Positions 7,940 through 16,326 of a stretch of 64,000 bases of DNA are shown one piece after another; the first letter of the stretch is position 1, and every line of letters starts with the position of its first letter. The stretch comes from Streptomyces thermolilacinus SPC6. Lineage in GTDB: Bacteria; Actinomycetota; Actinomycetes; Streptomycetales; Streptomycetaceae. Under the pieces are notes generated by a model that did not search any database, was not told the DNA's origin, and saw only the letters and a list, made by a program, of their open reading frames with translations. The position numbers and the translations under genes were made by a program. The stretch covers positions 682,001 to 746,000 of the forward strand of contig NZ_ASHX02000001.1 in the NCBI RefSeq assembly GCF_000478605.2, in the 5' to 3' direction.

Positions 7940-9256
7940 ATGAGCGAGACCGACGCTTTCGGCGAGGAGCTCGCGGACTTCGTCCGGCGGGTGGCGGAGC
8001 TGCGCAACGCCCGCGCCCTGCCGCCGGAGGAGCAGCGGGGGGTGCTGGACGCCGCCCTGTTCGAGCTCCAGCACGCGGCGGAGACGCTGTGGCCCCGGTA
8101 CGAGCGGCTGGCGGCGCGGGCGCCGGAGGGCACGTCGGCGGAGCGGCAGGAGCGGCAGCTGCTGAAGACGGTGTTCCAGCGGCTGCCGCTGCCGGTGGCG
8201 CTGATCGACCGGGACACGGTCGTACGCCGGATGAACCTCGCCGCGACGACGCTGACCGGCGTGCGGGCCGGGTACGCGACGGGCCGTCCGCTGGCCGCGC
8301 TGTTCACCCCGGGCGACCGGGCCCCGTTCCGCTCGCAGGTCGCCGCGACCGCGCGCGGGGAGGGCGGGCGGAGCCTGACCGTACGGCTCCAGCAGCGGCC
8401 GAAGGAGCCGGTGCGGGCGACGCTGGCCGCTCTGATCCTGCCGGGCGAGCCGCAGCAGACGGTGGTGGTCGTCCTCCAGCCGGGCGTCGCCGGCGCCGGG
8501 CCGACCGGTCCCGCCGGGGTCGGGCGGCGCCTCTCGGCGGCGGACCCGGCCCCGCACGGGGCCGCGGGCGGGGCCTCGGGCGGAGCGGCGGCCGGTGCGG
8601 CGGGCGGGGCCGTGCCGGGTGTACGGGGGCGGGGGCGGCGGCTGGGCGGCACGCCGGACCTGGCCGAGGCCACCGAGCGGGCCGGGACCCTGGACCTGGT
8701 GGACACGGTCGCGACGACCCTGCTGCGCACGCCCCCCGGCGACGCGCGCGGCGCCCTCGAAGCGACGGCGCGGGTACTGCACGGCCGGTTCGCGGACTGG
8801 GTGGTCGCCGACCTGGTGGCGGCCGGGGACGCTGGCGCGGGCGGCGGGGACGGCGGCCAGGGCGGCGGGGCGGTGCGGCGGGTCGCGGTGCTGGGGCCGC
8901 CGGACGACCCCGCGCTGGCGGAGGTGCTGGCCGAGCAGGACCCGGGCGGCTGCCCCCTCGTGCGGGAGGTCGCGGCGGGCGGCTCGGCGTCGTTGCAAGT
9001 GCGCCCCGAGGACGCGCTCGCGCTCGGCACGGACGCCGAAGGGGCGGCCGTGCTCGTACGCGCCGAGGTCAGCTCGCTGCTGTGCCTGCCGGTGCCCGGC
9101 GACGCCGCGGGGCCCGGGGCCGACGGACCGGAGGTGCTGGGCGTGCTGACGCTGCTGCGCACCCGGGCGCGGCGGGCGTTCTCCATGGCGGAGGCGCAGG
9201 CCGCGGACGTACTGTCCCGGCACGTCGGCCTCGCCATGCGCCGCCCGGGCCCGTAG
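7940..9256 (+). CDS. PAS-GAF sensor protein without an output domain
   Basis: A 438-residue soluble protein. A helical N-terminus (1-70) leads into a PAS domain (about 75-185, beginning VFQRLPLPVALIDRDTVVRR). A low-complexity Gly/Ala linker (about 190-235) and a GAF domain (about 245-438, ending SMAEAQAADVLSRHVGLAM) follow. There is no kinase, phosphatase, cyclase or DNA-binding domain, although this PAS-GAF pairing normally precedes a PP2C phosphatase in actinomycetes. It could act by protein contact, for example in sigma-factor partner switching next to the SigB-type factor at 9343, but that is inference. Start chosen at ATG 7940, where the conserved sequence begins. Confidence 0.8.
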   Translation: MSETDAFGEELADFVRRVAELRNARALPPEEQRGVLDAALFELQHAAETLWPRYERLAARAPEGTSAERQERQLLKTVFQRLPLPVALIDRDTVVRRMNLAATTLTGVRAGYATGRPLAALFTPGDRAPFRSQVAATARGEGGRSLTVRLQQRPKEPVRATLAALILPGEPQQTVVVVLQPGVAGAGPTGPAGVGRRLSAADPAPHGAAGGASGGAAAGAAGGAVPGVRGRGRRLGGTPDLAEATERAGTLDLVDTVATTLLRTPPGDARGALEATARVLHGRFADWVVADLVAAGDAGAGGGDGGQGGGAVRRVAVLGPPDDPALAEVLAEQDPGGCPLVREVAAGGSASLQVRPEDALALGTDAEGAAVLVRAEVSSLLCLPVPGDAAGPGADGPEVLGVLTLLRTRARRAFSMAEAQAADVLSRHVGLAMRRPGP

Positions 9257-9267
9257 GGGCCACCGGA

Positions 9268-9303
9268 GTCGTACGCGTCGTACGGGTCGTACTGGTCGTA
9301 CGG
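9268..9303. repeat. Four tandem copies of a GTCGTACGG-type nonamer
   Basis: Units GTCGTACGC, GTCGTACGG, GTCGTACTG and GTCGTACGG follow each other exactly between the stop of the PAS-GAF gene and the end of the sigma factor gene. The same nonamer is repeated inside the PAS gene at 32341-32376. Confidence 0.85.
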
Positions 9304-9342
9304 GTTTCGGGCGGGTCTTCCGGGCGGCGGCACGGGCGGGGC

Positions 9343-10134
9343 CTACGCCGCGTCCCTCATGATGTCCTCCCGCAGCCGGTTGCAGCAGCGGCTGATCAGG
9401 CGGCTCACGTGCATCTGGGAGATGCCGAGGTCCTCGGCGATGCTGCTCTGTGTCATGTCGCGGAAGAACCGCATGTAGAGGATCTTCTGCTCGCGCTCCG
9501 GCAGCGTGCGCAGCCGCGGCTTCACGGCCTCCCGGTCGACCACCACGTCGAGGGCCGGGTCGGGCCCGCCGAGCGCGTCCACCAGGGTGTAGCCGTCCTC
9601 CGTGCCGGGCAGTTCGGCGTCCAGCGACAGGGCGGTGAAGCTGTCGAGGGCTTCGAGACCGGCGACGGCCTCCTCCTCGGTCATCCCCGCCTTCTCGGCT
9701 ATCTCCGCGACCGTCGGGGCGCGCCCGCCGACCGAGTGCGACAGCTCCTGGTACGCCACCCGCACCCGGCCCCGCAGGTCCTGGACGCGGCGCGGCACGT
9801 GGAGGGTCCACATGTGGTCCCTGAAGTGACGCTTGATCTCACCGGTGATGGTCGGCACGGCGAAGCTCTCGAAGGCCGCGCCGCGCGAGGGGTCGTACCG
9901 GTCCACGGCCTTGACAAGGCCGAGCGCGGCGACCTGCTTGAGGTCCTCCAGCGCCTCGCCCCTGTTGCGGAACCGGCCTGCCAGCCGGTCCGCCATGGGC
10001 AGCCAGGCACGCACGATGTCCTGGCGCACGCGGTCCCGTTCCTCGCCGGGCGGCAGTGTCGCCAGGCGCCGGAACGCCTCGGCGGTGTCGGGCGCGTCGT
10101 CGTGCGGATGCTTCGAATGAGCGAGCGTAGGCAT
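9343..10134 (-). CDS. SigB/SigF/SigG-family alternative RNA polymerase sigma factor
   Basis: A 263-residue group 3 sigma factor. Region 2 is clear (DLKQVAALGLVKAVDRYDP, then FAVPTITGEIKRHFRDHMW). Region 3 contains VPRRVQDLRGRVRVAYQELS and a helix-turn-helix (APTVAEIAEKAGMTEEEA). Region 4 has LPEREQKILYMRFFRDMTQS and IAEDLGISQMHVSRLISRC. This family directs general stress, osmotic and developmental promoters of the GNNT-N14-16-GGGTAC/T type in Streptomyces. Several such sites lie nearby (10995-11018, 11015-11038, 13184-13208, 18041-18065). No anti-sigma kinase gene is adjacent. The start ATG has CAGGGAGC about 12 bases upstream. Confidence 0.93.
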   Translation of the reverse strand: MPTLAHSKHPHDDAPDTAEAFRRLATLPPGEERDRVRQDIVRAWLPMADRLAGRFRNRGEALEDLKQVAALGLVKAVDRYDPSRGAAFESFAVPTITGEIKRHFRDHMWTLHVPRRVQDLRGRVRVAYQELSHSVGGRAPTVAEIAEKAGMTEEEAVAGLEALDSFTALSLDAELPGTEDGYTLVDALGGPDPALDVVVDREAVKPRLRTLPEREQKILYMRFFRDMTQSSIAEDLGISQMHVSRLISRCCNRLREDIMRDAA

Positions 10135-10678
10135 GTGGTTCTCAGCTCCCTGAACGGCGCTGACGGTTGGCTGTCACCCCGGGGAAGCTCCGCCCGGACC
10201 GGACGTGGACAGGCACGCCCGGAGCGGGGGTCGCCGCTCCCACGGACGTGCCTCCGGTCCGAAGCACGAGATGCGCCTGCCCGGGGCCCAGGGTGGCAAA
10301 CGCCTTGAACCCACTCTCCGCGCGATCGCCCGAAACGGCTCGCGGAGGGCGCTGCCCGGCGGCCGAAACGCTTGTACCTACTGGTCGGTTGGGCATGCGG
10401 GAGGCGGTATATCCGCAGTTCGGGCGGCGCCGTCGCGAGGCGCGGGCGGCGGGGGCGCGGGAGGGGCGGGGAGTTCCGCCGTACGGGTGACATCCCCGGC
10501 TCGTCGACGCCCCGAGCGCCCCCGCCCGCCCGTGCCCGGGGCCGGCTCGTCCGCCGCCCCGCCACCCCCGCCGCATACACCCCGCACGGGCCGGCGGGCA
10601 GCGCGTAGGGGGCGCACCGCACGGGTCGGGGGCCCGCACGGGCCGGGGAGCACCGCCGCGCAGGCCGGGCCCCCCGCC
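10135..10678. other. 545-base intergenic region without a supported gene
   Basis: No open frame here has a recognisable protein or a ribosome site. It should hold the promoter of the sigma factor gene, but I cannot place one with confidence. Three imperfect copies of CCGCACGGGYCGG occur at 10582-10594, 10617-10629 and 10634-10646. Complementary blocks GGGGCCCG (10629-10636) and CGGGCCCC (10666-10673) could form a terminator for the small membrane protein gene ending at 10679. Confidence 0.5.
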
Positions 10679-10870
10679 TCACTCGCCGGTGCTCAGCACC
10701 TCGGCGCCCCGCGCCTCGGCCGGATCGGCGGGCAGGGCCTCGGCCGGTTCCGCCAGCGCCTCCACCGGCTCCGGCGGGAGCATCAGATCCTCGTAGCCCG
10801 CCATCGCCATGACCACCGCGAGCATCGCGGGCGGCAGCAGCAAGGCGATCAGTACGGCCGTCACGTCCAT
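10679..10870 (-). CDS. Small single-pass membrane protein, acidic tail
   Basis: A 63-residue protein starting at an ATG with GGAAGGA eight bases upstream. One hydrophobic segment (MDVTAVLIALLLPPAMLAVV and the next few residues) is followed by an acidic, proline- and alanine-rich tail that probably faces the cytoplasm or the outside. I recognise no family. The ribosome site falls in one copy of a duplicated 24-base block (10874-10916). A SigB-type promoter on the minus strand at 11038-11015 would give a leader of about 140 bases. Confidence 0.65.
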   Translation of the reverse strand: MDVTAVLIALLLPPAMLAVVMAMAGYEDLMLPPEPVEALAEPAEALPADPAEARGAEVLSTGE

Positions 10871-10873
10871 CGC

Positions 10874-10916
10874 CCCGTCCTTCCGTCCGGCCTTCCGCCC
10901 GTCCTTCCGTCCGGCC
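10874..10916. repeat. Two copies of a 19-base block at a 24-base period
   Basis: The block CCCGTCCTTCCGTCCGGCC occurs at 10874-10892 and again at 10898-10916. On the minus strand it contains the GGAAGGAC ribosome site of the small membrane protein gene, so the site is duplicated. Confidence 0.8.
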
Positions 10917-10994
10917 GTCCGCCCGGGCCGGTCGGCCGCAGCGGCGAGTCCCCCCGGCCCCTCGTGCCCAAACCGCCGGGCGACGGCCGCCGGG

Positions 10995-11018
10995 GTTTGC
11001 GTCGGCCGCGCCGGGTAC
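10995..11018 (+). promoter_or_regulatory. SigB-type promoter of the DUF2795-CBS-DJ-1 operon
   Basis: GTTT (10995-10998), a 14-base spacer and GGGTAC (11013-11018) match the Streptomyces SigB-family pattern GNNT-N14-16-GGGTAC/T exactly. The start of transcription would fall near 11025, about 34 bases before the ATG at 11059. Confidence 0.7.
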
Positions 11019-11038
11019 CCGCCCGGCGACCGACACAC
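11015..11038 (-). promoter_or_regulatory. SigB-type promoter facing the small membrane protein gene
   Basis: On the minus strand GTGT (11038-11035), a 14-base spacer and GGGTAC (11020-11015) fit the same pattern. The two -10 elements share the palindrome GGGTACCC (11013-11020), so the promoters run back to back through one element. Confidence 0.55.
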
Positions 11039-11058
11039 GCGGCACCTGGGAGGGCGCC

Positions 11059-11421
11059 ATGCAGCGAGGCAGCGACCGGCTCAGCCGGCGTCAGGACGAC
11101 GCGATGAAGCACCAGCTCGAAGGGCTGCTCCGGTCCGGCCATCCCACCCGGACGGAGGAGTGGCACGACCCCGAGCCGGTGGCAGACGACGACCCGGACC
11201 TGGCCTACGGGCGCGTACCGGGCGACACGTTCGAGGCACTGCGCCTGGAGCTGGCCCGGCACCTCGCCCGTACCCCGTTCCCGGCGCACCGGGGCGACCT
11301 GTTGCGGGTCCTGCGGGAGCGCCACGCCCCCGACCCGCTCACCCAGCGGGTGGAGGACCTTCCCGGGGACCGCACGTACCGGAGCGTGCAGGACGTCGCG
11401 GTGGCCCTGCACCGCACCTGA
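11059..11421 (+). CDS. DUF2795 domain protein
   Basis: A 120-residue soluble acidic protein. The C-terminal half (LARTPFPAHRGDLLRVLRER, then PLTQRVEDLPGDRTYRSVQD) matches the DUF2795 helical domain found in many actinomycete stress proteins. The N-terminal half is charged, with a conserved-looking SGHPTRTEEWHDPEP segment. Its molecular role is not known. It is the first gene after a SigB-type promoter and has GGGAGG five bases before its ATG. It is followed at 21 bases by the CBS protein gene, so the three genes to 12478 probably form a stress operon. Confidence 0.82.
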   Translation: MQRGSDRLSRRQDDAMKHQLEGLLRSGHPTRTEEWHDPEPVADDDPDLAYGRVPGDTFEALRLELARHLARTPFPAHRGDLLRVLRERHAPDPLTQRVEDLPGDRTYRSVQDVAVALHRT

Positions 11422-11442
11422 CCGCCCGGGGCGACGGAGGGA

Positions 11443-11883
11443 GTGACGGCAGCCGTGGCACAGCTCGTGAGAGAGGTCATGACAGCGGGCGTCGCCGCCG
11501 TCCGCCCCGACGCCTCGCTGGTCGAGGCGGCCCAGCTGATGCGGGCACAGGACATCGGCGATGTGCTCGTCGCCGACGGTGACCTGCTGGTCGGGGTGGT
11601 GACGGACCGCGACATCACGGTACGGGCGGTCGCCGAGGGCGCCGACCCGCTGACCGTGAACGCCGAGACCGTGTGCACCCCGGACCCCGTGTGCGTGGGC
11701 CCGGACGACGAGGTGGCGACCGCCGTGCGGCTGATGCGCAGGCACGCCGTACGGCGGCTGCCGGTCGTCCAGGACGGGCGGCCGCTCGGCGTGGTGAGCC
11801 TCGGGGACCTCGCGGTCTCCCAGGATCCGGACTCGGCCCTCGCCGAGATCAGCAGGGCGGAACCGAACACCGACACCGCTTGA
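11443..11883 (+). CDS. Tandem CBS-domain protein
   Basis: A 146-residue protein made of two CBS motifs (about 10-65 and 75-130), which together form a Bateman module that binds adenine nucleotides. Visible signatures are VREVMTAGVAAVRPDASLVE, VVTDRDITVRAVAEG and LMRRHAVRRLPVV. Its role is likely energy or redox sensing through a partner; the partner is unknown. Two GTG starts compete: 11443, very close to GGAGGG, and 11455, thirteen bases away. I give the longer form. It lies between DUF2795 and DJ-1/PfpI genes in one direction. Confidence 0.85.
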   Translation: MTAAVAQLVREVMTAGVAAVRPDASLVEAAQLMRAQDIGDVLVADGDLLVGVVTDRDITVRAVAEGADPLTVNAETVCTPDPVCVGPDDEVATAVRLMRRHAVRRLPVVQDGRPLGVVSLGDLAVSQDPDSALAEISRAEPNTDTA

Positions 11884-11917
11884 GAAGCATGAGGAACATG
11901 AGGAAGGGGAGCACATC

Positions 11918-12478
11918 GTGCGCATCGCGTTTCTGACAGCGCCCGAGGGCGTCGAACAGGTCGAGCTGACCCAGCCGTGGCAGGCGGTGACCGACGCCGG
12001 GGACTCGCCGGAGCTCGTGTCCACCAAGCCCGGCGAGGTGCAGGCGTTCAACCACCTCGACAAGGCCGACACGTTCCCCGTAGACCGGACGGTGGACGAG
12101 GTGTCGCCGGACGGGTACGACGCGCTGGTCCTGCCGGGCGGTGTCGCCAACCCCGACGCCCTCCGCATGGACGAGAAGGCCGTCGCCTTTGTCCGCGGCT
12201 TCTTCGAGGCGGGCAAGCCCGTCGCGGCGATCTGCCACGCGCCGTGGACCCTGGTCGAGGCGGACGTGCTGCGCGGACGGCGGCTCACGTCGTGGCCGAG
12301 CCTCCGCACGGACATCCGCAACGCGGGCGGCGAGTGGGTGGACGAGCAGGTCGTCGTCTCGCACGACGGTTCCGGCACCACGCTGGTGACCAGCCGGAAG
12401 CCGGACGACCTGCGGGCGTTCTGCGAGGCGTTCACCGAGGAGTTCCACAAGGCCGGAACGGGCGCCAAGGCCGCCTGA
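11918..12478 (+). CDS. DJ-1/PfpI family type 1 glutamine amidotransferase-like protein
   Basis: A 186-residue protein of the PfpI/YhbO branch of the DJ-1 superfamily. The nucleophile elbow is AICHAPW, with the reactive Cys near residue 107, and VLPGGVANPDALR supplies the conserved acidic pocket side. Members are linked to general stress survival, with reported protease, chaperone or deglycase activities that remain debated. The start is a GTG with GAGGAAGGGGAG about nine bases upstream. It is the last gene of the SigB-type operon beginning at 11059. Confidence 0.88.
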   Translation: MRIAFLTAPEGVEQVELTQPWQAVTDAGDSPELVSTKPGEVQAFNHLDKADTFPVDRTVDEVSPDGYDALVLPGGVANPDALRMDEKAVAFVRGFFEAGKPVAAICHAPWTLVEADVLRGRRLTSWPSLRTDIRNAGGEWVDEQVVVSHDGSGTTLVTSRKPDDLRAFCEAFTEEFHKAGTGAKAA

Positions 12479-12536
12479 CCCGCGCGGGCCGAGGCCGCCC
12501 GGCCCGCGAGAACGGCACCCGGGCCGCCGTCCCGTC

Positions 12537-13112
12537 TCAGGGGCGGCGGCCCAGCATGTTCAGCAGCTTCGTCTGCGCGTCGGCGCCCGGCGGCGAGGGC
12601 ACGGGGTCGGCGAAGAGGCCCGAGGAGGCGAGGGAGTCCGCGTACGGGGTGACCTCCTGGAGCGCGAAGTCCACCAGCGGCTGCGGGAGCCGCTCGTCGG
12701 CGCCGATCGCCCGCGACAGGTCCCAGGCGTGCACCACCGCGTCCGTGATCATCTGGGAGCAGTAGGCGGTGGCCGCCGTGTCGCCGGACGACAGGGACAC
12801 CGTGCGGTCCAGGGCGCCGTCCTCCGCGAACGCCGCCCGCGCGCCCGCCGCCGCCCGGTCCCAGGTGGCGACCGGGTCGTCGCCGAGCACGTCCCCCTCG
12901 TACGCGTCGCCGACCTCCGCGACGGTCCGCCCGTCCCGTACCAGGTCGGGCACCCACAGCTGTTCGCCGGTCAGGTGGTTGACCAGGGCGCGCACCGGCC
13001 ATTCGGTGCACGGCGTGGGCGCGTCCCACTGGTCGTCCCTGATCGCGTGGACGCGCGACGAGAACAGGTCGAGGGCCTGCTTGTGCCGGTCCAGGAGCGG
13101 GCTGCCGGACAT
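12537..13112 (-). CDS. TIGR03086-type DinB/maleylpyruvate isomerase-like metal-binding protein
   Basis: A 191-residue four-helix protein of the DinB/mycothiol-dependent isomerase fold. The N-terminal helix is followed by TPCTEWPVRALVNHLTGEQL, with the first metal His in VNHL. MITDAVVHAWDLSRA gives the second histidine pair, and the typical TIGR03086 layout is kept to the C-terminus. Members bind a divalent metal and may use mycothiol; specific substrates are mostly unknown. It is divergent from the baeRF gene with a 134-base gap. The ATG has GGAGGTGACCC immediately upstream. Confidence 0.82.
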   Translation of the reverse strand: MSGSPLLDRHKQALDLFSSRVHAIRDDQWDAPTPCTEWPVRALVNHLTGEQLWVPDLVRDGRTVAEVGDAYEGDVLGDDPVATWDRAAAGARAAFAEDGALDRTVSLSSGDTAATAYCSQMITDAVVHAWDLSRAIGADERLPQPLVDFALQEVTPYADSLASSGLFADPVPSPPGADAQTKLLNMLGRRP

Positions 13113-13183
13113 GGGTCACCTCCGGATGGGGTCGGGGTTCCACTCTGTGCGGCGACGGAGGTTCACGCGACAGCAGTGCGCCC

Positions 13184-13208
13184 GTGTGGCGTCCGACCGC
13201 ACGGGTAC
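13184..13208 (+). promoter_or_regulatory. SigB-type promoter of the baeRF gene
   Basis: GTGT (13184-13187), a 15-base spacer and GGGTAC (13203-13208) fit GNNT-N14-16-GGGTAC/T. The predicted start of transcription near 13215 leaves about 32 bases before the ATG at 13247. Confidence 0.65.
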
Positions 13209-13246
13209 TCGCCGAGAACGGACATTCCGGCCTCCGGGAGGGAGCC

Positions 13247-14410
13247 ATGCAACTCGCCTTTCTGACCAGCCTCTACGACCGTCCGGGCCCCTGGGCCAGC
13301 GTCTACCTCGACACGTCACGGATGGACGAGTCCGCCCAGTGGCGGCAGGAGCTCATGGCGCGCAACGCGTGCGACGAGCTGGCCACGCAGGGGTGCGACG
13401 AGGCGACCGTGCGGGCAGTCCACGAGGCGCTGTCCGACTGGCCGCGGCCCGCCGGGGAAGCCGGGCGCGCGGTGTTCGCCACCCACGGCGAGGTCGTCCT
13501 CGACCCGCCGCTGGCCGTGCGGCCGCTCGCGCCGTCCCAGGTGTACTGGTCGGCGCTCCCCCGCCTGGGCCCGCTGCTGGACCTGGCGGCGCAGGAGCCC
13601 GTGTGCCTCGTCGCGTACGTCGACCGGACCGGCGCCGACCTGGAGCTGCGCAGCCCGATCGGCGCGATGCCCGCCGGGCAGGTGCAGGGCCGGGACTGGC
13701 CGATGCACCGCACGGCGTCGAACACGTGGTCCGAGCGCCACTTCCAGCTCGCCGTGGAGAACACCTGGGAGGAGAACGCCCAGAAGGTCGCCGACGCGAT
13801 CGCGGACACCGTGCCGGAGCTCGGCGTGGACGTGGTCGTCCTCGCGGGTGACGAGCGCGAACGGCGCTCGGTCCACGAGCGGCTGCCCGTCGCGATCACC
13901 GCCGAGGGGGTGGAGAGCGGCCACGGCGGCCGGGCCGCCGGGGCCCGCCGTGAGCGGCTCGACGAGGACGTTCGGGCCGCGAAGGAGGCGTTCCTGCGGC
14001 GCAGGGCCGAGGCGGAGCTGGACCGGTTCCGCGCGGCGCGGGCACCGGAGGGGGCGAGCGCCGCGGGTGCCTCGGCCGCCGAGGGCGTGCCCGCGCTGGT
14101 CGAGGCGGCGCGGGAGCACCGGATCGCGGAGCTGCTGATCCGCCCCGAGGGCCCCGACGCGCACCGCCAGGTGTGGGTGGGCGCCCATCCGGACCAGCTG
14201 GCGGTGCGGCGTTCCGAGACGCAGTACCTGGGCGACACCGAGCCGCTGCCGGCGCGGGCGGACGACGCGCTGCTCCGGTCGGCGCTGGCGACCGGCGCGG
14301 ACGTGCTGCGCGTACGGCCCGAGGTCGACGACGAGCTGCCGGTCGGCGGGCTCGGGGCGCTGCTGCGCTGGCCGTACGACGAGAAGGAGACGGAGGCGGC
14401 GACGATGTAG
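13247..14410 (+). CDS. Rv2629-like baeRF-family protein (release-factor-like)
   Basis: A 387-residue soluble protein of the bacterial/archaeal eRF1-like (baeRF, Vms1-related) group. The family order is visible: MQLAFLTSLYDRPGPWASVY with the conserved SVYLDTSR strand, a middle domain ending DVVVLAGDERERRSVHERLP, a long charged helix (about 228-268) and a C-terminal ELLIRPEG strand. The mycobacterial relative Rv2629 is a dormancy-associated protein; a ribosome- or tRNA-related function is inferred from the fold. The ATG at 13247 has GGGAGGGAG four bases upstream and a SigB-type promoter at 13184-13208. A strong hairpin follows the stop. Confidence 0.82.
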   Translation: MQLAFLTSLYDRPGPWASVYLDTSRMDESAQWRQELMARNACDELATQGCDEATVRAVHEALSDWPRPAGEAGRAVFATHGEVVLDPPLAVRPLAPSQVYWSALPRLGPLLDLAAQEPVCLVAYVDRTGADLELRSPIGAMPAGQVQGRDWPMHRTASNTWSERHFQLAVENTWEENAQKVADAIADTVPELGVDVVVLAGDERERRSVHERLPVAITAEGVESGHGGRAAGARRERLDEDVRAAKEAFLRRRAEAELDRFRAARAPEGASAAGASAAEGVPALVEAAREHRIAELLIRPEGPDAHRQVWVGAHPDQLAVRRSETQYLGDTEPLPARADDALLRSALATGADVLRVRPEVDDELPVGGLGALLRWPYDEKETEAATM

Positions 14411-14437
14411 CGGCACCGTTCACGGCCGCTCACACGA

Positions 14438-14467
14438 GGGCGCCGACGGCTTCGGCCGTCGGCGCCC
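14438..14467. terminator. Bidirectional hairpin terminator between convergent genes
   Basis: A perfect 13-base stem (GGGCGCCGACGGC at 14438-14450 and its complement at 14455-14467) closes a TTCG tetraloop. It lies 27 bases after the baeRF stop and 16 bases beyond the transketolase stop on the other strand. Confidence 0.85.
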
Positions 14468-14483
14468 GCTCGGTGTGGGAGGG

Positions 14484-16325
14484 CTATGCGATGACCCGCT
14501 CCACCAGGAGCTTCACCGCCGAGGCGATGGCGTCGGCGTCGATGCCCGCCTCGTGCAGCTGCTCCTCGGGGGTGGCGGAGGTGGGCATGTTCCGGACGGC
14601 GAGGCGGGCCATGCGGGGGGCGGGGCGGCCGTCGGAGAAGACCTCCGCGACGGCGTCGCCGATGCCGCCCTCCGGGTGGTGGTCCTCGACCGTCAGGAGG
14701 CATCCGGTCTGCCCCGCGGCGTCGTTGAGGGCGTCCGCGTCGACCGGTTTGACCGAGTACAGGTCGATGACGCGTACGGGGATGCCCTCGCGCTCCAGCA
14801 CGTCGGCGGCCTTGAGTGCCTCGTGGACGGTGGTGCCCGCCGCGACGACGGTGGCCTTGTCGTGGTCGTGGCGGCGCAGCACCTTCGATCCGCCGACCGG
14901 GAACTCCTCGTCGGGGCCGTACAGGACGGGCAGGTCGCCGCGCGTGGTGCGCAGATAGCGGATGCCGTCGAGGCCGGCCATGGCGGAGACGAGGCGGACC
15001 GTCTGGTTGGCGTCGCACGGGTAGAGGACGGTGCTGCCGTGGACGGCGCGGAGCATCGCCAGGTCCTCCAGCCCCATCTGGGAGGGGCCGTCGGGGCCGA
15101 TGGCGACACCGGCGTGCGACCCGACGAGGTTGACGCCGACGCGGCTGACGGCGGCCATGCGGATGAAGTCGTGGGCGCGGGTGAGGAACGCGGCGAACGT
15201 CGAGGCGTACGGCACGTAGCCGCGCGCGGCCATGCCGACGGCGGCGGCGACCATCTGCTGCTCGGCGATGTAGCACTCGAAGTACCGGTCGGGGTGCGCC
15301 TTCGCGAAGAACTCGGTGCGGGTGGAGTCGCTGACCTCGGCGTCGAGGGCGACGACCCGGCCGAGCGCCGAACCGACCGCTTCGAGGGCGTGCCCGTACG
15401 CGGTGCGGGTGGCCACCTTGTCGCCCACGTCGAAGCGGGGTGGTTCGGGCCGGGTGTCCGGCGGCACGGCGGGCGGTTCGCCGTCCGGCGGCGCGTGGAC
15501 GGCGACGCGGGCGTTGCGTACGCCGCCGAGTTCGGCGATGGCGGCGTCGGCGTCCTTCAGGGGCTTGCCGTGCAGGCCCTCGCGGTCCTCGGCGGCCTCG
15601 ACACCCCGGCCCTTGTGGGTGCGGGCGAGGATCGCGGTGGGCTGCCGGGTGGTGGAGCGGGCCTCCGAGAAGGCGGAGTCCAGGGCCTCCACGTCGTGGC
15701 CGTCCACCTCGACGACGTGCCACCCGAAGGCGTGGAGGCGGCGGCCGTAGGCGTCCAGGTCGTGTTCGTGGCGGGTGGGGCCGCGCTGGCCCAGCCGGTT
15801 GACGTCCACGACGAGCGTCAGGTTGTCGAGGTGGTTGTACGCGGCGTGCTCGACGGCCTCCCAGACGGAGCCCTCCGCCATCTCGCTGTCGCCCGACAGG
15901 ACGTACACGCGGTACGGCAGCCGGTCGAGCCGCTGCCCGGCGAGCGCCATGCCGACGGCGACGGGCAGGCCCTGTCCCAGGGAGCCGGTCGCCACGTCCA
16001 CCCAGGGCAGCCGGGGCGTGGGGTGCCCTTCGAGGCGGCTGCCCAGCCCGCGGTAGGTCAGCAGCTCGGCCTCGTCTATGGCGCCCGCCGCCCGGTACAG
16101 CGCGTACAGCAGGGGCGAGGCGTGGCCCTTGGAGAGGACCAGCCGGTCGTTGCCCGGGTGGTCGGGGCGCTCGAAGTCGTAGCGCAGGTGGTTCGCGAGG
16201 AGCACGGCCGCGATGTCGGCGGCCGACATGGACGACGTGGGGTGGCCGGAGCCGGCGGCGTCGGACGCGCGGACGGCGTCGGCGCGCAGCTGCTGGCCGA
16301 GTTCGGTGAGTTCTTCGGGACTCAT
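14484..16325 (-). CDS. Transketolase
   Basis: A 613-residue thiamine-diphosphate enzyme that moves two-carbon units between pentose-phosphate sugars. Visible motifs include AAGSGHPTSSMSAADI, LSKGHASPLLYA, the cofactor motif LSGDSEMAEGSVWEA ending in VDVNRLGQ (Ser replaces the more usual Gly of GDG), and the catalytic Glu region CYIAEQQMV. It is shorter than the usual 660-700 residue bacterial transketolase and resembles the single-chain TKTL-sized form. It starts one base after the NADH dehydrogenase stop, so the two are tightly coupled. It is the third gene after the SigB-type promoter at 18065-18041. Confidence 0.92.
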   Translation of the reverse strand: MSPEELTELGQQLRADAVRASDAAGSGHPTSSMSAADIAAVLLANHLRYDFERPDHPGNDRLVLSKGHASPLLYALYRAAGAIDEAELLTYRGLGSRLEGHPTPRLPWVDVATGSLGQGLPVAVGMALAGQRLDRLPYRVYVLSGDSEMAEGSVWEAVEHAAYNHLDNLTLVVDVNRLGQRGPTRHEHDLDAYGRRLHAFGWHVVEVDGHDVEALDSAFSEARSTTRQPTAILARTHKGRGVEAAEDREGLHGKPLKDADAAIAELGGVRNARVAVHAPPDGEPPAVPPDTRPEPPRFDVGDKVATRTAYGHALEAVGSALGRVVALDAEVSDSTRTEFFAKAHPDRYFECYIAEQQMVAAAVGMAARGYVPYASTFAAFLTRAHDFIRMAAVSRVGVNLVGSHAGVAIGPDGPSQMGLEDLAMLRAVHGSTVLYPCDANQTVRLVSAMAGLDGIRYLRTTRGDLPVLYGPDEEFPVGGSKVLRRHDHDKATVVAAGTTVHEALKAADVLEREGIPVRVIDLYSVKPVDADALNDAAGQTGCLLTVEDHHPEGGIGDAVAEVFSDGRPAPRMARLAVRNMPTSATPEEQLHEAGIDADAIASAVKLLVERVIA

Positions 16326-16326
16326 G

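Noticed and set aside
9268..9303. CRISPR-like repeat array
   Set aside because: Nine-base head-to-tail units without spacers.
10205..11107. A 300-codon plus-strand frame in the gap before DUF2795
   Set aside because: It has no ribosome site, no recognisable protein pattern, and overlaps the small membrane protein and the DUF2795 start.
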